Assembly (NCBI RefSeq): GCF_944381005.1
Contig: NZ_CALWJM010000010.1
Coordinates: 1 to 64,000, forward strand
Direction of reading: 5' to 3'
Length of the DNA: 64,000 nt
Source of the DNA: an uncultured Butyricicoccus sp.
GTDB taxonomy: Bacteria > Bacillota > Clostridia > Oscillospirales > Butyricicoccaceae
The notes beneath the pieces are model-generated. The model was given only the letters and a program-made list of their open reading frames with translations. It was not told the origin of the DNA and ran no database searches. The first letter of the stretch is position 1. Every line of letters starts with the position of its first letter. Of this stretch, positions 33,725 to 41,941 are shown piece after piece. Both the position numbers and the translations under genes were made by a program.

Positions 33725-34374
33725 GGACGAATCACCTTTCCCGCACCCGCCATTGCTTCGGCAATGGCATACATATTGGTCACAGAACCGACTGCGAGCT
33801 GGTCGGTCAATCCATAATGATTCAAGCAAGTGCCGCAAGTCAAAATTTCGGTGCCGTTCTCAGCCAGCACTTTGAGGTCGGCAACCGTATCCGCACCAGT
33901 GCAAGACAACTTTGCGCCGCCATTGTATAACAGCACGGTCTGGGGTGCTTGGTCTAACTGGGTCAGTGCATAGACAAATCCCTTCATCAGTGCCCTACCC
34001 AGTGTGTCATCTCCACTTCCCATGCAGTCCGAGGACAACACCACAACGGTCGGCCCCGCCTGTGCCGCTGGCTGCGTCTGGCACGGTACACAGTCCAGAC
34101 CCGGCAGTACATTGTTCATCGCATCTGCTGCATCATTCATCACAGCCGACAACACATCGCTGCTGACCGGCTGAATCAGGATGCGCCAACCGCCATCAAT
34201 TTCACTTGCTTCTGCGCTCAATCCCATCTGGCGCGCCATTTTTTCCACATTTTGACGGGCAATATCATTATCCACCATCGTGATAACCGGTGTTCCCTGC
34301 TGCTGAATCGCATTTTTGGTGTCAATGACCGGCTGCGGACATGCCTTGCCGCGTGCATCTACAATCGTTGCCAT
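33721..34374 (-). CDS. yedF: Sulfurtransferase-like selenium metabolism protein YedF
   Basis: A 217-residue two-domain protein. An N-terminal TusA/SirA-like domain (residues 1-75) has DARGKACPQPVIDTK with reactive Cys12. A C-terminal DsrE/F-like domain has VVVLSSDCMGSGDDTLGRALMKGF and ILTCGTCLNHYGL. This fusion is characteristic of selenium-using bacteria and probably relays selenium to SelD or to the hydroxylase cofactor. It overlaps yqeB by 4 bases and lies 44 bases after selD. AAAGGAG precedes the ATG. Confidence 0.92.
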   Translation of the reverse strand: MATIVDARGKACPQPVIDTKNAIQQQGTPVITMVDNDIARQNVEKMARQMGLSAEASEIDGGWRILIQPVSSDVLSAVMNDAADAMNNVLPGLDCVPCQTQPAAQAGPTVVVLSSDCMGSGDDTLGRALMKGFVYALTQLDQAPQTVLLYNGGAKLSCTGADTVADLKVLAENGTEILTCGTCLNHYGLTDQLAVGSVTNMYAIAEAMAGAGKVIRP

Positions 34375-34418
34375 ATTGCTTTGTCTCCTTTACCCGTTTT
34401 TTATCTTTGCGCTTTGTA

Positions 34419-35441
34419 TTATGCCTGTACGATAATCTCGGCATCCATGCGCGGTATAAACCGCCCAATTTTACCGCAGGGCAGTTCAAGTGCTTGCAGT
34501 TCGCGTACAAATTCATCGGCGGCATCTGCATCCAATGCAAACAGCAATCCGCCCGATGTCTGCGGGTCAAACAGAATTTCTTCTTGTGCAAAGGTCAGCC
34601 CTTTGAGCTTCACACGCCCATCTGCAAAATTGCGGTTGCGCTGGGCGGCAGCGGTCAAATAAAAGCCGTCGGCATATGCAGCCGCTTGCGGGATGACCGG
34701 CACATCTTTCATATAAATCCGCGCAGTTAAGTCTGGGCGGGTCATCTCGTGCAGATGACCGAGCAGACCAAATCCAGTTACATCGGTGCAAGCGTGAACC
34801 GGATAGCGGTCGGCAAGTTCGGCAGCATATTTGTTCAGTGTAGTCATGGAACGCACGGCAAGCGCTAATGCATCGTCACTCGCCGCGCCCATGCGTGCCG
34901 CCGTACATACTAAGCCCACGCCAAGCGGCTTGGTCAATACCAGTGCATCTCCCACCCGTCCGGCATTGTTGGGTCGGATTTTTTCGGGGTGGATGGTGCC
35001 GGTTACCGACAAGCCGTATTTTACTTCCTGGTCTGCAATCGAATGGCCGCCCGCCAAAGAGCCGCCCGCCTCCATCACTTTTTCACAACCGCCCTGCAAA
35101 ATACGTCCCAGAATGTTCAAATCCATCGCTTCGGGAAAGCAGACAATATTAAGCGCCGTGCGCACACGTCCCCCCATTGCGTAGATATCACTCAGCGCGT
35201 TCGCCGCCGCAATCTGCCCAAACAGATAGGGGTCTTCGACCATCGGGGGGAAAAAGTCCAGCGTCTGCACCATCGCAAGGTCGTCGGTAAGCTGATACAC
35301 CGCTGCATCATCGCTTGATTCGCTGCCGATAAGCAGCGCGGGGTCGGTTGGGCGCGGCAACTGCGACAATACGCGCTCTAGCACCGCTGGCCCCAATTTG
35401 GCCGTACAGCCACCGCCCCGACAAAATACAATTGGTTCCAT
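34419..35441 (-). CDS. selD: Selenide, water dikinase (selenophosphate synthetase)
   Basis: A 340-residue SelD that makes selenophosphate from selenide and ATP. The active-site loop reads [11 protein letters not shown]: Cys12 and Lys15 align with E. coli Cys17 and Lys20, but the second E. coli Cys (19) is Ala14. No in-frame TGA lies in this loop, so it is a Cys form, not a selenoprotein. Other motifs are [46 protein letters not shown] and [10 protein letters not shown]. It follows the ModE-like gene by 4 bases. The selenophosphate is likely used for the labile selenium of Mo hydroxylases. Confidence 0.95.
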   Translation of the reverse strand: MEPIVFCRGGGCTAKLGPAVLERVLSQLPRPTDPALLIGSESSDDAAVYQLTDDLAMVQTLDFFPPMVEDPYLFGQIAAANALSDIYAMGGRVRTALNIVCFPEAMDLNILGRILQGGCEKVMEAGGSLAGGHSIADQEVKYGLSVTGTIHPEKIRPNNAGRVGDALVLTKPLGVGLVCTAARMGAASDDALALAVRSMTTLNKYAAELADRYPVHACTDVTGFGLLGHLHEMTRPDLTARIYMKDVPVIPQAAAYADGFYLTAAAQRNRNFADGRVKLKGLTFAQEEILFDPQTSGGLLFALDADAADEFVRELQALELPCGKIGRFIPRMDAEIIVQA

Positions 35442-35445
35442 CCGC

Positions 35446-35793
35446 TCACATCCCCTCAAAATATTGCGCGGCAAGCTGCGCCAACGCCTTCTTTCCTTCT
35501 GTCTCAAACGCGCGATACCGCTGGAGCAGTTCTTGTCCGTCTGCGGTCAGCACCGCGCCGCCGCCGCGTGCACCGCCTACTTTGCGCTCAATCAGTGTTT
35601 TTCCCAGCTTTTTTTCGCTGTTTCGCACAATATTCCACGCCTTGTTATAACTCATCCCCATTTCGGCCGCACTGCGGCGCAGTGAGCCAAGCCGTTCAAT
35701 GCCCTCTAACAACTGCGCCATGCCCGGCCCAAACGTTTTTTCTCCATTGCACAGAATACGCAGTGTTGCATCTGCGGTAAACTTTGGATTCAT
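35446..35793 (-). CDS. ModE-type winged-helix regulator (N-terminal domain only)
   Basis: A 115-residue LysR-like winged helix as in the DNA-binding part of ModE. Motifs are [40 protein letters not shown], then [24 protein letters not shown]. The molybdate-binding TOBE/MOP domains of full ModE are missing, so molybdate sensing would need another protein. Placed inside the cofactor operon, it may autoregulate Mo or Se genes. AAGGGG precedes the ATG. Confidence 0.88.
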   Translation of the reverse strand: MNPKFTADATLRILCNGEKTFGPGMAQLLEGIERLGSLRRSAAEMGMSYNKAWNIVRNSEKKLGKTLIERKVGGARGGGAVLTADGQELLQRYRAFETEGKKALAQLAAQYFEGM

Positions 35794-35811
35794 GCGCCGA
35801 CCCCTTTCTGT

Positions 35812-36723
35812 TTACGTTCTGGCACATTCGCCGTCGGTGTTGAGCAGCAACCGCAGACCATGCTCTACGGTGTCCACAAAAACTTCCATGCTCTCCTCTA
35901 CCGCCTTGGGACTGCCCGGCAGATTGACAATCAGGCTATGTCCACGAATACCGCTGACTGCCCGACTGAGCATGGCGCGCTTGGTCTTTTGCAAGCTGTA
36001 CGCGCGAATGGCTTCGGCAATGCCGGGGGCATCGCGCTCAATCACATCGCGTGTCGCTTCCGGCGTGACATCGCGCGGAGAAAATCCTGTACCACCCGTG
36101 GTCAAAATCAAATTGCAGCCCACTTCATCACACAGGCGCCGTAGTTCATCGGCTAACGCTTGCCGCTCGTCCGCTACAACCGTATAGCTGACCACCTCAT
36201 ATTCTTGGGGCAGGCACTCTCGAATCTTCGGGCCACTCAAATCGGTGCGCACACCAGTTGCGCCCTTATCGCTGGCCGTCACGATGCCCACACGATACAC
36301 GATGGTCATTTCATCACCCTCGGCGATTTCACCGCCGTGCAGCACCCGTGCAAACACACCTTCCCGCGGCATGATGCAATCGCCCATGCGCTGGAAAATC
36401 TCGCAGCCGTGGTGGCACTGTTTGCCAATCTGGGTTATCTCCAACCGCACGTCGCCGCATTGCAGCCAAGTACCCACCGGAAGCCGTGCAAAGTCAAATC
36501 CTTCGACCAGCAGGTTTTCACCAAATGCACCGTCGGTCACAGCCGCGCCGCGTGCATTGAATGCTTCCACCTTGTCATAGGAAAGCAAACTGACCTGTCT
36601 ATGCCAATCACCTGCATGGGCATCTCCCTCAATGCCATGCCCCACGCGAAAGGTCGCTCGATGTACATTCTCTTTCTGTGTGCCGCGCGCCGGACTGGTG
36701 CAAACGGCGATAACCTTTCCCAT
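35812..36723 (-). CDS. MOSC domain fused to MoaB/MogA molybdopterin-binding protein
   Basis: A 303-residue fusion. Residues 1 to about 140 are a MOSC domain (HRATFRVGHGIEGDAHAG, AFGENLLVEG, TQIGKQCHHGCEIFQRMG with its conserved Cys). MOSC domains bind sulfur and transfer it from Moco sulfurases. Residues about 143-303 are MoaB/MogA (IVTASDKGATGVRTDLSG, LILTTGGTGFSPRDVTPEAT, LPGSPKAVEESM), which adenylates molybdopterin before Mo insertion. One polypeptide therefore could join Moco assembly with sulfuration. It starts 1 base after the moaA stop. Confidence 0.92.
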   Translation of the reverse strand: MGKVIAVCTSPARGTQKENVHRATFRVGHGIEGDAHAGDWHRQVSLLSYDKVEAFNARGAAVTDGAFGENLLVEGFDFARLPVGTWLQCGDVRLEITQIGKQCHHGCEIFQRMGDCIMPREGVFARVLHGGEIAEGDEMTIVYRVGIVTASDKGATGVRTDLSGPKIRECLPQEYEVVSYTVVADERQALADELRRLCDEVGCNLILTTGGTGFSPRDVTPEATRDVIERDAPGIAEAIRAYSLQKTKRAMLSRAVSGIRGHSLIVNLPGSPKAVEESMEVFVDTVEHGLRLLLNTDGECART

Positions 36724-36724
36724 A

Positions 36725-37684
36725 TTACCCTCCTATTCCATTCATCGTGCGGTCATCTGTCTGTTGGCCGCTAAAATTATGTCCAAGTGGTTTATTCAAA
36801 ATCGCCTGTTGCAGCGCCTCAACCAAGCCGGGTTTTCCCGCTCGCAGATATGGTTTTAAATCCAGTCCATCTGGATGGGCGAGGCACAGCCGTAAAATAC
36901 CGTCGGCCGTCAGCCGTACCCGATTGCACGAGGTACAAAAACGGTCGTGTACCGCGCCAATCAGCCCGAATACACCGCCGTCCGACCAGCCATAACACAC
37001 CGCTGGGCCATTGCCCAACGTCTGACCGCGAAATGGCGTGAATCCGGGCATCGCCTGTTGCACCATGTCGCGCACTTCGGCGTTGGATAGTCCGCGCTGC
37101 TCAGCACCCAAGCCCACCGGCATGAGTTCGATAAACCGCACCGGTACCCCGTTCTGTTTGCCAAAGCGCACCAAATCTACCACTTCATCATCGTTCCAGC
37201 CGCGCACAGGCACGACATTGAGTTTGACGTGCATCCCGACTTGCTGCGCTGCGCGCAGTCCGGCAAGTGCGTCATCTAATTTACCGCACCGGGTCATTTT
37301 TGCATACCGTTCGGGCTTGAGTGTATCCAAACTCACATTGACCCGCAAAATACCGGCATCAAACAGCGCTTTCGCCTGTTGCGGGAGCAAAATTCCGTTG
37401 GTGGTCAGTGTGACCTCCTCAATTCCCGGCACATCATACAACATGCGCACCAGTTGCGGCAAATTTTTGCGGCACAGCGGTTCGCCGCCGGTCAGTTTGA
37501 CCCGCGACACGCCGCACACCGCCAACGCTTGCACGGCCTGCACGATTTCCTCAAAGCGTAAAATCGCCTCATGCGGCAAAAAGGGTACACCTTCTTGCGG
37601 CATACAGTATTGACATCTCAAATTACAGCGGTCGGTCACCGACACGCGGACATATGTGATGGCACGTCCCCATTGGTCGCGCAT
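36725..37684 (-). CDS. moaA: GTP 3',8-cyclase MoaA
   Basis: A 319-residue radical SAM enzyme for the first step of molybdopterin synthesis. The radical SAM cluster is Cys20-Cys24-Cys27 in VSVTDRCNLRCQYCMPQ, with SAM-binding KLTGGEPL. The second C-terminal 4Fe-4S site is CTSCNRVRLTADGILRLCL. The C-terminus NGIGG keeps the essential double glycine tail. The start at 37684 has GGGAGG 7 bases upstream. The longer frame upstream is not conserved. moaC, moaD and moaE are not in this window. Confidence 0.95.
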   Translation of the reverse strand: MRDQWGRAITYVRVSVTDRCNLRCQYCMPQEGVPFLPHEAILRFEEIVQAVQALAVCGVSRVKLTGGEPLCRKNLPQLVRMLYDVPGIEEVTLTTNGILLPQQAKALFDAGILRVNVSLDTLKPERYAKMTRCGKLDDALAGLRAAQQVGMHVKLNVVPVRGWNDDEVVDLVRFGKQNGVPVRFIELMPVGLGAEQRGLSNAEVRDMVQQAMPGFTPFRGQTLGNGPAVCYGWSDGGVFGLIGAVHDRFCTSCNRVRLTADGILRLCLAHPDGLDLKPYLRAGKPGLVEALQQAILNKPLGHNFSGQQTDDRTMNGIGG

Positions 37685-37712
37685 CCTCCCGCCTCCCTTG
37701 CAGTTTATTTGT

Positions 37713-38735
37713 TTATTTTCCGAATCCACAGTTCGGATAGGTGCATACCGGACAATTCAGGCACAAACCGCCCTCACCCAATGCAGCCAAATCCTGTGCC
37801 GTCACCGGGTCACACGCGGCCAAGCGCGGCAAAACAAGGTCAAAAATGGTGCGTTTTGTATACATCACGCAGCCGGGCAGACCACAAACCGGCACGCGAT
37901 TTTCCCCATAGTAAGATAACAGGAACATTGCGCCGGGCAGCACTGGTGCGCCATAACTTATGATATCCGCGCCGGTGTTTTTGATACCCAGCGGGGTTTT
38001 ATCGTCGGGGTCAACACTCATGCCGCCGGTGCAAACGACCATTTCTGCGCCCTGTGCAATAAAGTCTAAAATCGCCTGTGTCAGTCGTGCCGGGTCGTCG
38101 CCCACCTGCCGGACAGCTACGGTTTCTATCCCAAACTCTGCCAGCTTATCGCGTACCACGGGGGAAAACTTATCGTCAATACGTCCACTCTCGACTTCGC
38201 TTCCCGTGACTGCAATAGCGGCACGATGCAGGCGGTACGGCATCAGCCGGAACAATGGTGCTTGCCCTGCGGCGGCTTCGGCCTTTTGCAGCGTTTCTTC
38301 GGCGATGACAAGCGGAATCACGCGCGTTCCTAGAATCTTATCACCTTTTTTGACCGGTGTATTGCCATGCCGTGACGCAATCATAACCTGTCCAGCCGAA
38401 TTGACCGCTTTGAGCCGCACAGAATCCACTTTCAGCAGCCCATCACAATCGGCAGAAAGTTCAATCTTGCCCTCCTTTACCGCGCTGCGGACAAAATGTT
38501 CGGTGCCGCACAGGTTGGCCATCCGCTCGGCCGCCTCATTTTCATGTAGCATACCGGGCTGTTTTTCCCATACATACAGGTTTTCTTTGCCCATCGAAAG
38601 CAGTATCGGAATGTCCGCTTCGGTCACGATATGTCCCTTGCGAAAACGGGCATCTTTGTATTTTCCGGGGATAATCTGGGTCAGGTCATGGCATAGGGCA
38701 TGCCCGACCGCATCTTGGGTTCGGATTGTTTTCAT
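37713..38735 (-). CDS. MoeA/CinA-like molybdopterin-binding protein with C-terminal Cys cluster
   Basis: A 340-residue protein with a MoCF (molybdopterin-binding) fold: AIAVTGSEVESGRIDDKFSPVV, then MVVCTGGMSVDPDDKTP and GAMFLLSYYGENRVPVCGLPGCV. It lacks the full MoeA domain set and ends with LCLNCPVCTYPNCGFGK, a group of four cysteines that could bind a metal or Fe-S cluster. It is the first gene of the selenium/molybdenum operon, with AGAGGGG 7 bases before the ATG at 38735. A role in Mo insertion for xanthine dehydrogenase-type enzymes is likely, but the exact step is not known. Confidence 0.85.
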   Translation of the reverse strand: MKTIRTQDAVGHALCHDLTQIIPGKYKDARFRKGHIVTEADIPILLSMGKENLYVWEKQPGMLHENEAAERMANLCGTEHFVRSAVKEGKIELSADCDGLLKVDSVRLKAVNSAGQVMIASRHGNTPVKKGDKILGTRVIPLVIAEETLQKAEAAAGQAPLFRLMPYRLHRAAIAVTGSEVESGRIDDKFSPVVRDKLAEFGIETVAVRQVGDDPARLTQAILDFIAQGAEMVVCTGGMSVDPDDKTPLGIKNTGADIISYGAPVLPGAMFLLSYYGENRVPVCGLPGCVMYTKRTIFDLVLPRLAACDPVTAQDLAALGEGGLCLNCPVCTYPNCGFGK

Positions 38736-38766
38736 GTGCTCTGCCCCTCTCACTCTCGTTTTCTTC

Positions 38767-38795
38767 ATTTTATCATTCGGCAAAATGAAAAGCAA
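38767..38795 (-). promoter_or_regulatory. Promoter of the selenium/molybdenum operon
   Basis: On the minus strand TTGCTT (38790-38795), 17-base spacer, TGA-preceded TAAAAT (38767-38772). The leader is only about 25 bases, leaving no room for a Moco riboswitch. Confidence 0.6.
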
Positions 38796-38828
38796 CCGTT
38801 ATTTGTCCGACCGAATAACGGCTGCATA

Positions 38829-38863
38829 TGCAAAAGAGCCGCCCCGGTTGGGGCGGCTCTTGA
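38829..38863 (-). terminator. Terminator of the Sel1-repeat gene
   Basis: AAGAGCCGCCCC pairs with GGGGCGGCTCTT around a 4-base loop. The minus strand continues TTTGC. Confidence 0.8.
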
Positions 38864-38880
38864 TTTGCAAAAATAATTCT

Positions 38881-41589
38881 TTATGATTCTTTCTTGTCCG
38901 ATTGCTCGGGCTTGTCTTCCGCATCTTTCTGTTGTGCGGCCTGCGCTGCTCTCTCCTCTAACTTGGCAATCCGCCCCAGCATTTCCTTTGCCGCTGCAAA
39001 GCCGCCTTCGGCTGCCTTGCCCATCCATGCTTTGGCTTCCACCAGATTGCGTCCTACGCCATCACCGTTCCAGTAAAGGGCACCGACATGATACTGGGCA
39101 GGCACATGACCAGCTTCCGCCGACTTGAGCGCCCATTCAAATTCCTTCACGCGGTCTTTGGGCACACCTTTTCCCTCTCGGTAAAGCTGAGACAGATGGA
39201 AGCCCGCAGGTGCAAAACCAAGCTGTGCCGCCTGTTCATACAATTCGGCCGCCTTTGCCGCATCGACCGGCATATCGACACCGTTGAGGTACATATACGC
39301 CAGATTCATCATGGATTCGGGGTTTTTGAGTTCTACGCCGCGCTCAAACCACTGTTTTGCCTTCTCATTATCGCGCTCGACGTGCTCTCCCTTGGCGTAA
39401 CACAGCCCCAGCACACCAGCCGCCGGGCCATTGCCCGAATTGGCTGCCACTTGCAGCATACGCAATGCGGTTTTTTCATCCTGCTCCACGCCGTCTCCAT
39501 TGAGCAGCCGCAGGCCGCTGTACAGCAGTCCCGCCGGAGTTGCCCCACGGATGGTATCGCGGCGCGATTGCAGCGTATTGAGCAGGCCTGCTGCGCGCTT
39601 GTCGCCCGCTTCCTGCGACTTTTTCGCCCAATCACAGGCATCTTCCAACAAAACCAGTACCTTTTCCGGTTCACGCATTCCTTGGGTGCGCTTCCAGCAC
39701 AAAAGCGCCATTTCGCGCATGGCATTGGCGTTGCCACCCTCTGCCAACGGTTTGAGCAGCGATTCCGACTTATCAAGGTCGGCCAACGAAGCATCAGCAT
39801 CCCGGTATGCCATGCCCAAATACATCGCGCCGCTGTCCTCGCCTTGGTCGTAAGCCTTCTGATACCACTCCATCGCGGTCGTCATATCCTTGTCAAGTGC
39901 CTTGCCCTCTTCATAGGCAACACCCAACAAAATCATAGCACGGGCGTTGCCCGCTTCGGCAGCCTTGCGATAATACTCGACCGCCTTAGCCATATTTTTT
40001 TCGGTACACATGCCGGTTTCGTTCGCCATGCCCAAAAACAGCATCGCACGCGGGCTGCCCTGCTCGGCGGCCTTGGTGTACCATTCGAGCGCCTTTTCCG
40101 GATTGACCTCTAAGCCGCCCTCGCCTTTTTCATAATACTGACCCAAAGCAGCCGTCGCTTCTGCGATGCCCTCTTCGGCGCACTGTTCATACAGCTCCAT
40201 CGCCTTTTGATGGTCGCCGGCTTTTGCCGCCTCGACTGCTTCTACAAAGCGGTCTCCGCCACCACCTTGCAGGCGGATGAGGTCGGGCAGCATCTTGCGT
40301 GCTTTTTCAAAGCCTTGGTCGGCTGCTTTTTCCAGCCAGTTGCGCGCGCGGGTCAACATTTCAGACTGCATTTCGGGGTTGAGGTCGCGGGCACGCTCGA
40401 TATACCACAAGCCCAAATCATACTGTGCCTGTGCATATCCCTGTTCCGCTGCCTTGGTGTACCAATGTACTGCGGCAACCGGGTCTTGCTCGCACCCAAA
40501 CCCACGACGGTACGCCGATGCCAACAGCGCCTGTGCGCGGGGGTTGCCCTGCTCAGCCGACTTAACATACCACTGGAATGCTTCTTCCGGGCGCGGGTCA
40601 AACGCGCCGTCGCCGCCGTTCTCACACAGTACACCTGCCGAACACTGTGCGCGCATATGTCCTTGCTCGGCGGCCTTGGTGTACCAGCGCAGCGCCTTCG
40701 TGAAGTCCTGCCGCACGCCCTCGCCGTTTTCATAGCACAAACCGAGGTTAAACGCTGCTGCCGCCGAACCCGAACCAGCCGACTGCCGGAACAAAAAGGC
40801 CGCGTTTTGGAAGTCACCCTTTTTGTAGGCCTCTACGCCCTGGCGCATCCATTCATCGCGTTCGCTCTCCTGCAAATTGTCCAATAGCTGCTGGGCTTTT
40901 TCATGTCCTTGCGCCGCAGCCGCCTTGGCCAGCGGGATGGCTTTGTCAAAGTTGCGTTCGACCAAATCACCCTTGCTGTAAAGCAGCGCAAGATTAAACT
41001 GCGCCGATGCGTCTCCGAGGTCAGCGGCCTGTTGCAGCCATTCGGCTGCCTTTTCGCCGTTCGGCTCCAATCCCAGCCCCTTGGCGTACAGCGTGCCGAT
41101 AAACAGCATAGCGCGCGGATAGCCCAATTTTGCCGCTGCAACGGCACAGTCAAAACTGCGCTGTAACGAGCGCTCCACGCCTCTGCCGGTAAAAAACAGT
41201 TGACCGAACTCAAAAATTGCAGCGGGCAGTCCACCCTTCGCCGCATCCCCCAACGCCTGAAGCGCGGTGCTGTAATCGCCGCGGTCACGCGCTGCAATAC
41301 CGGTTTCGTACAGCGCTTTGGCCTGTTCTTCGGGGATTTTCAAGGTAGGCTGCTGCACCTGCTCAGGCTCGCTGGGTGCTTCCTCCACCTTTTCAAACAT
41401 CGCATGAATTTCGGCTATCTTGTTTTCAGCCTGTTCATGTCCTAATTCCTTTGCCTGCTCTAACAAATCCAGAGCTTTGTCATATTCCTGCGTCTCGACC
41501 AAATCAAGCGCGTCCTCATAGAACGCCTTGGCCTGTTTTGCGCGTTTTTTCTGTTTTCTCTCTTCTGAATTTCCAAAGGGCCATATCAT
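38881..41589 (-). CDS. Very long Sel1-repeat (TPR-like) protein
   Basis: A 902-residue protein made almost entirely of Sel1-like repeats of about 36 residues, such as ALRWYTKAAEQGHMRAQCSAG and AKQWFERGVELKNPESMMNLAYMY, roughly twenty copies. A TPR-like N-terminal part (EYDKALDLLEQAKELGHEQA) precedes them, and a charged helical tail ends QQKDAEDKPEQSDKKES. There is no signal peptide or membrane helix, so it is a cytoplasmic scaffold for protein-protein contacts. Partners are unknown. The start at 41589 has AGGAGGAAC upstream. It lies between the cofactor operon and the purine genes, but nothing shows a link. Confidence 0.9.
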   Translation of the reverse strand: MIWPFGNSEERKQKKRAKQAKAFYEDALDLVETQEYDKALDLLEQAKELGHEQAENKIAEIHAMFEKVEEAPSEPEQVQQPTLKIPEEQAKALYETGIAARDRGDYSTALQALGDAAKGGLPAAIFEFGQLFFTGRGVERSLQRSFDCAVAAAKLGYPRAMLFIGTLYAKGLGLEPNGEKAAEWLQQAADLGDASAQFNLALLYSKGDLVERNFDKAIPLAKAAAAQGHEKAQQLLDNLQESERDEWMRQGVEAYKKGDFQNAAFLFRQSAGSGSAAAAFNLGLCYENGEGVRQDFTKALRWYTKAAEQGHMRAQCSAGVLCENGGDGAFDPRPEEAFQWYVKSAEQGNPRAQALLASAYRRGFGCEQDPVAAVHWYTKAAEQGYAQAQYDLGLWYIERARDLNPEMQSEMLTRARNWLEKAADQGFEKARKMLPDLIRLQGGGGDRFVEAVEAAKAGDHQKAMELYEQCAEEGIAEATAALGQYYEKGEGGLEVNPEKALEWYTKAAEQGSPRAMLFLGMANETGMCTEKNMAKAVEYYRKAAEAGNARAMILLGVAYEEGKALDKDMTTAMEWYQKAYDQGEDSGAMYLGMAYRDADASLADLDKSESLLKPLAEGGNANAMREMALLCWKRTQGMREPEKVLVLLEDACDWAKKSQEAGDKRAAGLLNTLQSRRDTIRGATPAGLLYSGLRLLNGDGVEQDEKTALRMLQVAANSGNGPAAGVLGLCYAKGEHVERDNEKAKQWFERGVELKNPESMMNLAYMYLNGVDMPVDAAKAAELYEQAAQLGFAPAGFHLSQLYREGKGVPKDRVKEFEWALKSAEAGHVPAQYHVGALYWNGDGVGRNLVEAKAWMGKAAEGGFAAAKEMLGRIAKLEERAAQAAQQKDAEDKPEQSDKKES

Positions 41590-41606
41590 CTTTTCGTTCC
41601 TCCTCA

Positions 41607-41627
41607 CAGCGGCTCGCACAGCCGCTG
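41607..41627 (-). promoter_or_regulatory. Leader hairpin directly before the Sel1-gene ribosome binding site
   Basis: CAGCGGCT pairs perfectly with AGCCGCTG around five bases. The stem begins one base upstream of the GAGGAGG site, so it may affect translation or mRNA stability. Confidence 0.4.
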
Positions 41628-41641
41628 GTTGTCTGTGTATC

Positions 41642-41670
41642 ATTTTACCACAAGGCCGCCTATTCCACAA
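41642..41670 (-). promoter_or_regulatory. Promoter of the Sel1-repeat gene
   Basis: On the minus strand TTGTGG (41665-41670), 17-base spacer, TAAAAT (41642-41647). Confidence 0.55.
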
Positions 41671-41846
41671 GAAAGCCGTTCTTCTTTTTTCTCCTTTGCA
41701 ATTTCGTAAATCAAATCCTGCATTTTATTTCGACTACTCTCTTGTATTTGACAAATTTTTGACAGGCACCATTTTTTCGCTTTCATCTATTCGCATTTTA
41801 CCTAAATTTTGGACAAATGATTTGGTGGTTTCAAAATTTGTTTTAC

Positions 41847-41875
41847 TTGCAAGTTCCCCAACATTCATGTATATT
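41847..41875 (+). promoter_or_regulatory. Promoter of the xanthine permease gene
   Basis: TTGCAA (41847-41852), 17-base spacer, TATATT (41870-41875). In the 352-base divergent gap there is also an AAATTTTG/CAAAATTT inverted repeat (about 41812-41838) just before the -35. No guanine/xanthine riboswitch core was found. Confidence 0.6.
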
Positions 41876-41941
41876 ATTGTTAATGAAACGCGGTACGAAA
41901 AATATTTTTTTGTGCAAAACAAAGATTGTGAGGGATTGTCT

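Noticed and set aside
34419..35507. Selenocysteine (in-frame TGA) in selD
   Set aside because: The active-site codon is TGT (Cys). The frame is open without TGA, and no selenocysteine insertion machinery is in the window.
38736..38880. Moco riboswitch before the cofactor operon
   Set aside because: The likely promoter leaves a leader of only about 25 bases, too short for the motif.
41680..41941. Guanine/xanthine riboswitch before the permease gene
   Set aside because: Looked for the purine-riboswitch core and terminator. Neither is visible.
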